Of a stretch of 64,000 nucleotides of DNA, positions 1 through 10,154 are shown in pieces; the first letter of the stretch is position 1; every line of letters begins with the position of its first letter. The stretch lies in contig NW_027526878.1 of NCBI RefSeq assembly GCF_052857255.1, positions 62,001-126,000 on the forward strand, given 5' to 3'. The notes beneath the pieces were generated by a model. It did not search any database. It was given only the letters and a program-made list of their open reading frames with translations, and was not told the DNA's origin. The position numbers and the translations under genes were made by a program. This DNA is from Amblyomma americanum (Eukaryota > Arthropoda > Arachnida > Ixodida > Ixodidae).

Positions 1-851
1 GCAGCAAAGGCAATGTCTCAGCATACCAATGGCATGATTCAAAGAACGTTCATGTCCTATCTAATTTTCACGACCCGAACGAAACTGAAGAAGTCCAGAG
101 AAAACTTTCTAATGGTTCATCAGTGGGTGTGGTCTGCCCCAAAGCGGTCGCTGACTACAACCGTTGGATGGGAGCCGTAGACAAGTTCGACCAGAAAATA
201 AACTCCTATGCGGCTGACAGGCGATCGAAAAAGTCGTGGTATCGCATATTTTATTTTCTTTTTGACTCATCAGTTGTAAACAGCTTCATTCAGCATAGTG
301 GCAACAGCGACATGAGCTACATGTGGTTTCGGCTCGTTCTGGGACGGCAGCTGATCAACGGGCAAACATTCCGACACTACAGGTCTGTTGGGCCGTTCCG
401 TAAGAACAAAGGTGGCACTAAGAGCGGCCAAAAAATGGTCGGAATTGCAGACGAAGTAAGGTTTGCAGGTACTGCTCACAACCCACGGAAAGTGCCAAAC
501 AGGCGTAGATGTAGGTGGTGTTCCACCTCCGGGAGTGAAACGCGCACGAAGTTTGTGTGTGGTGTGTGTAATGTACCCCTGTGTGCAACCTGCTTCGGTC
601 CCTTCCACCAACAATGACAGAACTAACCACAGCTTGGTGCTCGCGTGAGTCAATGGGACAGTGTTGTCCCACTTTTTCAAAGGGACAACATGTGCCAATG
701 GGACACATGCGTCCCACTTTTTTTCATTAAACTATTGCTGCTATTGTTCTGAAATTTCTTCCATATCATTTCTGAAGATGCCTAGACCCGAAAAATGTGT
801 AGTTTTTTTCTCTATGTTACGGAAATTATAGGTGAACCCACAAAGGGTTAG
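1..851 (+). mobile_element. piggyBac-like DNA transposon, 3' part
   Basis: This is the right-hand part of a piggyBac-type element; its left part lies outside the window. It consists of the end of the transposase frame (to 617), a short 3' region with repeated GGGACA/TGTCCC words forming two possible stem-loops at about 655-716, and a terminus CCCACAAAGGG at 837-847 followed by TTAG. piggyBac elements integrate at TTAA and commonly end in a run of Gs before it, so TTAG is read as a mutated TTAA target site. Immediately to the right begins Ty3 reverse transcriptase coding sequence, which suggests the transposon landed inside that element. Confidence 0.75.
3..617 (+). CDS. piggyBac-type transposase, C-terminal part (5' end outside window)
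   Basis: The frame is open from the window edge to the stop at 615-617. It encodes the end of a DDE transposase that cuts and pastes its own element at TTAA sites. The motif WMGAVDKFDQ (codons near 165-195) matches the family block carrying the third catalytic aspartate. It is followed by the typical aromatic stretch SWYRIFYFLFD and, at the C-terminus, a cysteine-rich zinc-binding tail (CRWC, CGVC, CATCF, H) of the kind that recognises the transposon ends. No internal stop or frameshift is seen in this part. The GTG at 123 is not a real start because homologous coding sequence continues upstream of it. Whether the whole gene is intact cannot be judged here. Confidence 0.85.
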   Translation, partial: SKGNVSAYQWHDSKNVHVLSNFHDPNETEEVQRKLSNGSSVGVVCPKAVADYNRWMGAVDKFDQKINSYAADRRSKKSWYRIFYFLFDSSVVNSFIQHSGNSDMSYMWFRLVLGRQLINGQTFRHYRSVGPFRKNKGGTKSGQKMVGIADEVRFAGTAHNPRKVPNRRRCRWCSTSGSETRTKFVCGVCNVPLCATCFGPFHQQ

Positions 852-1790
852 GCCATCCTAAGTGGACTATGGCATTGGTCTACCTGGATGACGTCATTGT
901 CTACGCGGCTACATTTGAAGAACACCAGAGACGCCTCAAACTCGTCCTCGAAGCCCTTACCTCTGCTGGGCTTCGCTTAAAACCAAAAAAATGTTCCTTC
1001 GGTTTCTCTGGGGTGACGTACTTGGGTCACGTTGTGAGCCGGCATGGCATCCGTCCCGACCCTGAAAAGCTAAAAGCGCTTACATCTTACGAAGCTCCCA
1101 CCACCGCCGAGGAGCTCAAAAGTTTCCTTGGATTTGCTTCGTATTTCCGTCGTTTCATTCCGGACTTTGCCAAGCGCAGCGCTCCATTGACCGCCCTGCT
1201 GAAGAAGAATGCACCGTGGAGTTGGACGCAGGCCCAACAGCTCGCGTTTCTTGACGTCAAGCACGCCCTCCTCGAGCCTCCTACATTGGCCCATTACGAC
1301 GAATCGGCCCCCATCGTCCTCCACACGGATGCCAGCCAAGATGGGCTCGGCGCTGTCCTCCTGCAGGAAGACGAGTCTGGGGACCACAAAGTCCTAGCTT
1401 ATGCCAGCCGCCAGCTTTCCGACGTTGAGCGCCGCCGCCACTCTTCAGAACTCGAGTGCCTCGCCGTTGTCTGGGCCGTCGAGAAGTTCCGTCCCTACCT
1501 GTACGGCCGTCACTTCACCATAGTCACGGACAATAGCGCTCTCACTTGGCTGCAGTCCGCCAAACATTTGAATGCCAAGATTGCACGCTGGTCCCTGCAA
1601 CTTCAAGAGTACAATTTCACAATAGTGCATCGGCGCGGCTCTGCCCATCAAGATGCCGATTTCCTTTCTCGCCACCCTTGTTCCGTGAGGGCTTTGACGG
1701 ACCTGAGGACTGCACAAACGCAAGATCCCGCCATTGCTGCCATAATCCACTCCCTTGGCACTACGCCGGGTCTGTCGAATGAAGGACGAC
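852..1790 (+). pseudogene. Ty3-type pol: end of reverse transcriptase and RNase H
   Basis: Codons just before the ATG at 869 (Lys-Trp-Thr) already align with the RT family, so the ATG is not a start. The RT catalytic motif YLDD sits at about 881-892, followed by the connection segment (LGHVVS, SFLGFASYFRRFIPDFA). RNase H has its acidic residues in LHTDASQDGLGAV, ELECLAVVWA and VTDNSALTWL. The domain copies the element's RNA into DNA and removes the RNA strand. The frame loses homology near 1790, where the match moves to the next frame, a +1 shift relative to this one. Ty3 elements have one continuous pol frame here, so this is read as decay. Confidence 0.8.
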
Positions 1791-3011
1791 CTCTTGTGTC
1801 ATGTGAAGCGGCTCCGTGGTCGACCACCCGTCTGGTTGCCAGTTGTGCCGGCAACACTGCGGTCGCAAATCTTGCGCGGCTTACACGACGCTCCCACGGC
1901 TGGTCACCTTGGTCGCGGCAAGACCTACGCACGAGTGTCGGAGCGGTTTTGGTGGCCTAATATGTCCAGAGATGTCAAGGAACACGTGGCGTCCTGCCAG
2001 ACATGCCAGTACAGAAAACCGTCCACAGGTGTAACCAAGCCACCCCCGCAGGCTTTTTCGCCACCAAGTTCACCTTTCGAGCTGGTTGGACTGGATCATT
2101 TGGGCCCGTTTCCGAAGACGCGTGCCGGCAACCGGTATGTTCTGGTTGCGATCGACTACTTCTCCAAGTGGGTCGAAGCACTGCCCGTTCCAGACACGTC
2201 GTCCGCTCATGCCGTCGCGTTTGTGGAACAGCATCTCGTTCTTCGGCACGGTGTTCCCTGGCGCCTCATCACGGACCGTGGGAGCTGCTTTATGTCCCAT
2301 GAATTCGAGCGAGCCCTCCGCTCCTTCGGCATTGCGCATTCCACTACATCCGTCAATCATCCGCAGTGCAATGGCCTCGTGGAGCGTGTTAACCGTACCC
2401 TCACGGATATACTCGCATCCTACGTCGCTCCGTCCCACACAAACTGGGATCGTTTTGTTTCTGCTGCAGATTTTGCAGTCAACACTGCAGCGCAAGAAAC
2501 AACGCATGTGACGCCGTTCTCAGTCGTCTATGGCAGAACGCCCTCCATCCCTCTCGACGCGCAGTTGGGCCTTGCCCATCCTACTGCGTCACCAACTGAA
2601 TCTGCTCAACGACTTCATTCCGCCCGCCTCGACGCCCAGCGCAACCTCCTCACGGCTCACGCGCGTGTGCAAGCGGCCAACGCGGCAGCACCACCACATC
2701 CCCCCTTCCGGCCCGGTGACTTGGTCCTCGTTCGCCGCACCATCCGTGCGACTGGCCGTGCCGCAAAGCTCTTGCCCCAATACCGCGGCCCTTACCGTGT
2801 CGTTGCCCGACTCGGCCCCGTGACATACCGCCTCGAAGACCTGCCAGAGCATCGACCATGCGGTGTGCACCACATTTTCCCAGAGCATGTTTCAAACATG
2901 AAGCGATATGTCTACGGCGCCTGCGGTGACTCCGACTTAGCTACCGGGTCCTCATCAGTGCCGTCGTCGCCTGCTGGCTCCATGCCTTCCCCACGCAATA
3001 CAGTCCCATAA
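1755..3011 (+). pseudogene. Ty3-type pol: integrase
   Basis: The 419-codon frame holds a complete integrase that inserts the cDNA. It has an HHCC zinc-binding N-terminus (His44, His51, Cys81, Cys84 counted from the ATG at 1755) and a DDE core with Asp114 (GLDHLGPF), Asp174 (ITDRGSCF) and Glu210 (NGLVERVNR); 35 residues separate the last two, the classical spacing. The C-terminal GPY-type module (QYRGPYRVVARLG) follows, then a Ser/Pro-rich tail. All catalytic residues are present. It is called a pseudogene because it is cut off from RT by a frameshift and lacks its own start; the integrase frame itself is clean. Confidence 0.85.
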
Positions 3012-3206
3012 ACGAATCGCCGCTCAATATGCATAAAACTCCCTGAAGTTAGCCTAACCGGTGTGGGACGTTCTTCGGCGACTGCAGACACCTTCGCCCA
3101 GCTCACACACTTCGAATTCAACGAAGAGTGTGACCGTTTCCTATCTGCGAGCCCACATTGCATCGCCCCAGGAAACCCTGCATCAAAGCACGGCCTGACT
3201 TCTCCG

Positions 3207-3230
3207 CCCCCCCCCCCCCCCCCCCCCCCC
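3207..3230 (+). repeat. Homopolymer of 24 C just upstream of the 3' LTR
   Basis: Twenty-four consecutive C residues lie 12 bp before the proposed LTR start. The purine-rich GGTGGAAAGG between them could be the polypurine tract that primes plus-strand DNA. The exact length is prone to assembly error. Confidence 0.9.
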
Positions 3231-3242
3231 ACGGTGGAAAGG

Positions 3243-3427
3243 TGATACGGGAATAAAAGAAGAGGCGGAGAGCGAGCGCGAGCGGCGAGCGCGCGGCTCT
3301 AGCACGAGGGAGATAGAACGAAAAAGCTTGGCCGCCGCCGGTCGTGCTTCGCCGGCTCTCCTCCGTACTGCTGCTATATTTCTCTGGGCGGGCCCGTGGC
3401 CACCCCGTGGCATCCCACACCGTAACA
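3243..3427 (+). repeat. 3' LTR of the Ty3-type element
   Basis: The segment begins TGATACGG and ends CCGTAACA, an imperfect inverted pair (7 of 8 bases) with the TG...CA ends expected of an LTR. An AATAAA polyadenylation signal lies at about 3252. It directly follows a purine-rich tract and the pol frame. At 185 bp it is short but acceptable. There is no 5' LTR in the window to compare with, so the borders are inferred. Confidence 0.6.
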
Positions 3428-3944
3428 ATATCAAATTCAAAAGTAGTTTAGTTGCACGTTTTATTGCATTATTTCACAAAAGCTCCATCAGTGGTCAGGA
3501 TGCAGTGCCCGCGTCAAGTTCATCCTGGCCTTCCGGCCACCGTCCCGGTTCCTGGCGCCACACAAAAAGCTTGGAATATGGGAGTTGATGCAGATCACAT
3601 CTGCATCAGGCACCCTCCGCTCCACAGCAGCTGTAATCAGACAGTTGATTACAAACTGTGCAAAACGTAATTGTGCAAAACATGAATTCTTAGATATGTG
3701 GTAAAACCTTGTAATAACATATAGAAGACTGCCGCAAAAACACAATAAGTGTACTGCCATTAACCACAAAAATAGGCGCGACATTTGTTCTAATCTGTAA
3801 AAGTGTGGAAGCTGTACAATCCAGATTGAAGAGCACAGTGTAGCTAGCGACTCACAAAATGGACTGTTTTCTGAGAAAGCAAAAGAAAAGGAAAGAAATC
3901 TAGAGCATGGTTTATTCAAATTACGTGTCATAATTCATTTATTC
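3428..3944. other. No gene recognised
   Basis: The stretch contains a 147-codon minus-strand frame (3488-3931) with no recognisable domain and no splice context. I see no repeat family that I can name. Confidence 0.5.
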
Positions 3945-4151
3945 CCAAAACCAGCGCAAACTGGAACGACCTTCCTCCCACCATCGCTGCCATTTCTTAC
4001 ATTACCAGCTTCAAGACCGCTGTATTTTCTGCCGCTTTGTTAAATAATATTGTATAATATGCACTGTTTATGTTAAATATCAATACCACTCCTTTCTGTA
4101 ATGCCTTCGGGCCTGGAAAGTATTCGAAATAAAAAAATAAATAAATAAATA
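3945..4151 (+). mobile_element. 3' tail of a Jockey/CR1-type LINE
   Basis: The reading NWNDLPPTIAAISYITSFK (about 3958-4014) resembles the extreme C-terminus of Jockey/CR1-type reverse transcriptase ORFs. A short AT-rich 3' UTR follows and ends in an (AAAT)n tail at 4128-4151. No RT domain is attached, so this is a severely 5'-truncated copy. Confidence 0.5.
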
Positions 4152-4484
4152 CCTCGAAAACTTGAAAGCATTATTCCATTCAAATCTGCACTATACTTTT
4201 TCGTTATGTAAACCTAATAAAACACATTTGACAGCTATTTGTAGCTTCTCAATTATTGGCACATCTTTGTTAACATGACAATAAATTTCAGCAAATGCTG
4301 ATAAACAATGAGCAGAAATCAGTAATTAAAATTTGCTGCTCGCAAACTTGTACTTCTATGTTATAACCCGTGTATCATACTTTTTATTTCGAACAAGAAT
4401 ATTCAACTAGAGTCACATATCCATATTATATGTATCTGCTCTACTAAGCCTGTGAAAGAATATAATTCCAGTTTCCTGTAATGT
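4152..4484. other. AT-rich sequence, no gene recognised
   Basis: I see no coding homology, tRNA-like box or terminal repeat in this stretch. Confidence 0.5.
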
Positions 4485-5361
4485 CATCACTTTGTGTAGA
4501 GAAAACTACTGTTAGCCTGTTTGAATAAGTAATGCATGCTAATCCCAAAAAAATTCATCCCACTAAAAACAGCCTTTGTAAGCTAACAATAGCCACAAAT
4601 AAAAATACAGATACCACTGCTGCTCACTAATTGCCCAGCTGAAAGCAGCACTAACATATTTTTAGCACATATTCCACATGCTATGTTACACTTAAACTTG
4701 AAGATGGTGACAATGGTACCTTTTTTATTGTAAACATCACAAATTCGGATCAAGAGGTAGAAAAACTTTAAATGTATATTGTATATTTTCTGCATTCAAA
4801 GTATTTTTCCATCTGACAGGCATCAACATACCAAAGAGTCCCGCAAACTTTTTACTGTTAACAAAAAAGAACAATGTCCTTAATGGGTCTACTTTTGTGC
4901 TCCAATTTAATGCCGTCTTATATACTACAGTAATTGCTAATAAAAGATGAGGCTCAATGAATGTGCTATTCTAGATTCTCTAGCGGCTGCTCATCATGCA
5001 TCCACAAGACTATTCACCCATACGACATCTTGAAACTAGACAATGTTATAAGTACTTTGCTATTAGCAGTTTCAACAAAACCAATGCCGTGCTGTGGCAG
5101 TGCACAGGCGATCAATGAGTCTAGAACTTTTTCTCTGATGCATAAGTAGTTAGCAGCGCATTCGTACATTGTCAGGATTCCAAGGCTGAACTATATATAG
5201 AAATGGGTACCTTTCACATCGACATTAGGCAAGCAAGTGAGAAGGTGAGTGCCGCTGCACAATTTGTCTGGTGCCAGCATCGCATAGCACGGAAAGGAGG
5301 TATTATAACACTGACAGGGTTTTCATTGGTAATGTGGCCTGCCACAGATTACCTCAATCTA

Positions 5362-7089
5362 CCGTATTTACCGAAATTTAACGCGCGTTTTTTTACCGAA
5401 AGTAGAAAGGAAATGTCACCCCCCGCGTTACCATCGAATACTAGGTTTAAAAACGCCATGAACAGCACTAAACACACACTACTAAAATCATTTTATGTGT
5501 CAAAGGTGTGCATTGATCGTGCTGGTCATTCGAAATCACGCACTGACTCGCCGGCCAACCATCGCGAACCACAGATCACAACTACTAAGACAAAGCGGCA
5601 ACCTAATCGCAAACGCAAAAAAAACGACGCCTGTGGAACAAGCCAACAAGAGTTGACGCCAGCTAGAGACACTGGCGCTATGAGAGGGCACCACCTCTAG
5701 TCGAATGCTCGTAAGCTGTAGCAAGGTTGTCTGGCCTCCGTGACCGCAAAGAGAAACAGCCATATCGGAGGCACCGAGCGCTCGCAATCGCCGCCAAGAA
5801 GCCAGCAAAGGAGCGAGCGATACCACCGCCATCTGTCTGTTAATCCTTGCAACTGATGCAAAAACGTGGCCACGTGACTAAGAGGCAGCAGGACATGGAG
5901 CAGCGCGCTTTGTTCAACTCTTTCTCGTATTTGGTGTCAGTGCGTGTAGTCATGCGTTCCGTGCTTCGAGCCTTAGGCCTGTACCCATCAAAAACGGTCA
6001 AGTTGTCTTCAAGCGAAATAGCGTAATCACGTGCTCAGTATACAGCTGGCTTCAAGCGCAACGCTGTTCTGCTTGCTGAGAAAGTGGGAAAATCAGCGGC
6101 TGCAAGACATCTGTACGTCAACGAATCGACGATCAGGGAATGGAGGAAACATCGCGAGGAATTGTGTGACTGCAACAGCCTGCGAAAAGGCTTTCGGGGG
6201 CCTAAGAGAGGCCGCTTCCTGGAGTTGGAGCGTCGCCTTGCAGAGTTCATTAGCAAGCAACGTTCTCGACCACTTGGAGTAAGCATTTAAATGCTTCAGT
6301 GCAAAGCACAGGAGCTTGGGCGCAGAAGTTTATGCGAAGAGCCGGGTTCTCCCTTCGACACACGACTTCTATTTGCCAGAAGCTGCCCGGGGACTTCGAA
6401 TCAAAACTTCGAGAGTTCCAGCACTACGTCATCGATGTTCGTCGCTCTACCAATATGCCACTTGAACATATCACCAATACCGACCAGACCCCCGTGTATC
6501 TGGACATGCCTATGTAAAGAACAGCGCACAAGTCTGGTGAGCATGAAGTTCGCCTTAGAAGCACAGGCAACGAAATAATCGGATTACCGCTATGCAGTCA
6601 TGTTTGGCTGATGGCCGCAAGCTCTCTTCATTCATCATTTTTCGCTGAAAGACGATCCCGAAGGAAACTTTCCCGAAAGTCGTTATCGTGCGCTGTTACG
6701 AAAAATGTTGGATGGGCTCAAATCTTGTCATAGAATGGATTCAACGCGTGTGGGACCGAAAGCCAGGCGCATTGCTGACTCTGGAAGCAATATTGCTTCT
6801 GGACTCTTTCCGAGGTCACCTGACACCCGGCGCCAAACAAAAGCTACGCGTGACCGAACGCGTCTCGTTGTTATACCGGGTGGAACGACCTCCATTCTTC
6901 AGCCTCTGAACGTTTGCATGAACAAGCCCTTCAAGGATCGCTTGCGACAATAATACTGGGAGTGGACTGAAAGCGGATCCACAACAACACCTGCAGGTAG
7001 GCTGAAATTCCCAAGCGCGTCTCCCGTTTCCCACTGTCTTTCAGCAGCATGGTACGGACTGCCTCATGATTTGGGCAACCGCGCATTTG
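5362..7089 (+). mobile_element. pogo/Tigger-like DNA transposon, right end missing
   Basis: The left terminus CCGTATTTAC is preceded by TA, the target duplication of the Tc1/mariner/pogo superfamily. About 650 bp of 5' region and a decayed transposase follow. Compared with the copy at 42961-45052, the last 350 bp or so, including the right terminal inverted repeat, are missing after 7089. Confidence 0.75.
6030..7055 (+). pseudogene. pogo/Tigger-like transposase, broken (copy 1)
   Basis: The N-terminus (about 6039-6270) is a helix-turn-helix DNA-binding region: FKRNAVLLAEKVGKSAAARH and VNESTIREWRKH. The DDE core follows in pieces: NTDQTPVYLDMP with the first catalytic Asp (about 6475), LLLDSFRGHLTP with the second (about 6795), and the block SILQPLNVCMNKPFK (about 6890), where the family normally has Asp after QPL. 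Here it is Asn. Several frameshifts and stops separate the pieces (for example TAA at 6289 and the shift between frames near 6860), so no functional enzyme can be made. The product would have excised and reinserted the element at TA sites. Confidence 0.8.
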
Positions 7090-7136
7090 TCTGTTGTGCA
7101 AAGTGCTTTTTCTTATATTATGGTTGATTCTCTTAA

Positions 7137-10100
7137 AGGGGGCCAAGACAACTTATTTTCGTGTATACCCTGCTAATAACATTTATTTCACAACACGTTT
7201 AATTACAATTCCCAGAAGTTTCAATTCATTCTGTGTGCTATATATTTTTAAAACGAATGTTCTTGTTTATACAGTCCGAACTCAATTTAACGAATTATTT
7301 ATTTAAATTGAGAAATTTGCAAACTAGAAGAAGGAATCTTTCCGCCCTTCGAATTTTAAACTAAAATAGTAACGCAGCGCACTGGAACACTACCACATCA
7401 CTTTTGCGTATAACCCGCCCCTGCGCATATGGGAAGTCTGCAAGGCAGCCGAATCGCTTGTGCATGAAAGCGACATCTCGTAAAACGGATTAAAATTCAA
7501 GGTGGAAAGTGCCGCCGATAATTGAGTCCGTTGCTCCATGCAGAGGAGCAGCTTACTGGGCTGTCAAAGCAAAACCAGGGCCATTACTGGGGCATCTAGA
7601 CATTACTGCAGGTGCGCTGGTAACAAGGTGCGAGGCGTTGTGGGCAAAATAAAAGAGAAATCACTCCTTTTTTCTATTCATTTCTTCTGGAAAAACTGTT
7701 GAATCGGGTTTACTGATTCATTGTTTCGTTACTGTGGGTTCGCGAGAACAATGAACCCTGTGAGTATTTGCCGGGGAATCAAAATTTGTTCATAAAATGT
7801 TAACTTCATAAATCAGGTTTTCTTTAGATCGACTTTCAACTGTATTGCGAAAATATTGCTGGTCTAACAAACATTGATTGCTGCCATCACGAGAGCATAC
7901 CTACTCCGTGTCCTCTGCTGCGTGCTTTTGGCTGCGTGCTGGCATGCACACCGTGGACGGCGGTCGCTCGAAAGGTCTTTTAGCTGAACGAAACAAAATG
8001 CATTTCCCGTGTTTTCTTTCACCAAGGCTTAGTACGCGATCATAGTGGCCTTTGCAAAAGCGGACTTGCTTGTGGCGCCAGTTTTCTGAGTGTTAAAAAA
8101 ACAGAAATATGGGCCCCTGCTTTATTATTTGCACTCGGAAGCCTGTTCGCATGTTATGGGTGCGATCTTTTTTGAGAAGTCAAGAGCTTCCGTATGAGAA
8201 AAGCGGCACGTGCCGTTCATGCCTTCGCCACTGTACGCCGTGAAGGGCATAGTGGTGGCATTCTGTCGCTTGCTACCAAATTCTTGACTGCTATTTGTTG
8301 GCTTGGCAATTAAACAAATTACAACAAGGTGGCACTACAGAAAGCTTGCGGCATATGGAGCAGACAAAAGTGCCAAATGCGACAGCTTCCCTGCTGCACG
8401 CATGTGTCAGTTGAACATACACACCTTCCAACTCTTAGAACCATTTCGCAGAAACAAGCTGCTGGCAAAGCCAAAACGACTCGAATGTTTTAATGCCTGC
8501 ACCGATGAATAGTCTACACCGTCTAATTGATTGCATCAAGATAAATAGTACATCATTTAGCATTGACTGCGTGCATGCAAAGTCCCCTAGGAATGCGACG
8601 ATTGCAACAGATGGAGCCCCGCGCTGAGGTTGTTTACACTGCTGTGCACAAACAGTACTGCTCGTTTGCTCGGCATAACACGCAAGGTGGGCTCTTCATA
8701 ACTTTAATATTTTCTGCTCTTGCCCATAAATTGTAGTTTTATTTGTTTACACACTACAATAACACTGCATTAAGAGACAATGATGATATCACCTGCTCGG
8801 AAAATGGTTCGCGTAGGACCGACGCTTCCCGCTAAATGTGTCTTCTGCCTTCAATGTCACCAGAACTTTATTTTAATTGATTTATCTAAAAACACATTCA
8901 GAGGCAGTTCGCATTAATTAAAACAGGCAGATTTATTGTCCACAGTTCAGGTCGACTGCCATCAGCATATAATCTGCACACCAGTTGGCATCCGCACTTT
9001 TCCCTTATTGTACGCATATCCTGCGATCTCAACAGTCGTGGCTTTTTTCAAAGTCAAAGTTTATTGCATCAAACGTTTTTACAGCATACATAAATAAATG
9101 CAAGTGTAGACAAAGCTTCACTCGATGACTATTTGAATGTACTAAAGCTTATAAGTTCGCTCTCCGCAATCACCAAAATTGCACACCAATCCTGCGGACT
9201 CACTATGACTTGTAATAAATGGGGCCGGGTGTCCGCTGCAGACAGAAATTTAAGAATCTGGGAAAAATTCACCGCTGATTACCATCGAAGTGTGAAGATA
9301 AGAAGCGCAGCCGCCCGTTGATCTTTTTTTTCGTTGCGCATAAGGTAGATACAAGCGCAGGTTTTCAGACCGTTGTCTCACCGGGCATGAAGCTTGCACT
9401 CGGCAACACAAACCCAAGCATAGGCGGCAAGCAATGCGCGGCACTGTCGCGCAGTGTTTTGCTTAAGTCACTTGCATCGCCGAAGGGTTTTGTTTATAGA
9501 TGCCGACAGAAAGCACATCTTCGCTGGTGTACACACCTCGTGTATGTCACAGTGGCTAGAAATGAGGTCCAATAAGGTTTTAAAATTTTAAGTGCAAGGA
9601 ATGTCATAGGGTCCGCTCTCTTCTGGTTCCCACTAAGCTCATTCTTTACACTACTATAATGTGTTGTCATTGGTCGTGCAGGCATCGTCCTCAGTATGGC
9701 ATGGCAGACCATCGCTGCAGTGACGGCATCTGTATACCAACCAGTCCACCGACTGTCGATCGGTGCCGCGTCAGCCTAGTGTGACTGGACCCTACCTATA
9801 CCGAAGAAAAACTACATTATACTCTTATCGCTTTTGCAGCAACTGTAGCAAATATATGAGGGATGACCGCTACTTCGATTTCCACAAAAGTACAGGGGGC
9901 AAGAGACCTTTCTCCGCATTGCAGCGATCACGGCAGATGATGTTGGTTCGTGTGTGCACATATGATGTCAAAAAAGTATTCAGTATGGCGGTTGCTGCCG
10001 GTGGTAGGTATTTCCCCGGTCTCAATTTCGATCGCATTTTTGGAAAATAGAGTGCGTTCAAGGCGCTAAAATTTTGGAAATTGAATAATATGCTTTTGTA

Positions 10101-10154
10101 TTAGTTACTGAATTACAAAGCTGCAATATAATGAACGACTGTATCACGGCTCCT
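7137..10154 (+). mobile_element. Non-coding TTAA-flanked DNA element, family A (copy 1)
   Basis: The element starts AGGGGGCC after TTAA (7133-7136) and ends GGCTCCT before TTAA (10155-10158). Other copies (51402-53803, 57006-61760, 63358 onward) have the same kind of ends, AGGGGCC...GGCCCCT with TTAA on both sides. piggyBac and Kolobok superfamilies both duplicate TTAA; the short ends do not decide between them. I see no transposase domain in 3 kb, so it is a large non-autonomous element. All reading frames inside are short and unrecognised. A 12-bp palindrome containing CACGTG at 8204-8215 is kept in every copy. Confidence 0.65.

Larger units (their letters stand above)
852..3427 (+). mobile_element. 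Ty3-type LTR retrotransposon, 3' half
   Basis: The order RT (second half), RNase H, zinc-binding integrase N-terminus, DDE integrase and 3' LTR is that of the Ty3/mdg4 group. No chromodomain or env-like frame follows the integrase. The gag, protease and first half of RT are absent from the window; homology to RT starts within about 10 bp of the piggyBac end. The missing half probably lies to the left of the piggyBac element. At least one frameshift splits the pol frame near 1755-1790. Confidence 0.8.
4485..7089 (+). repeat. Duplicated unit with a pogo element, copy 1
   Basis: This segment is closely similar to 42070-44706, in the same orientation. The similarity includes about 880 bp of non-coding sequence left of the transposon end, so the duplicated piece is larger than the transposon. 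Matching stops abruptly at 7089 on the right, where the other large duplicated block begins. Differences are scattered substitutions and small indels. Confidence 0.85.

Noticed and set aside
3063..3440. Glycine-rich or proline-rich small proteins
   Set aside because: They are translations of the C24 run and GC-rich LTR on both strands.
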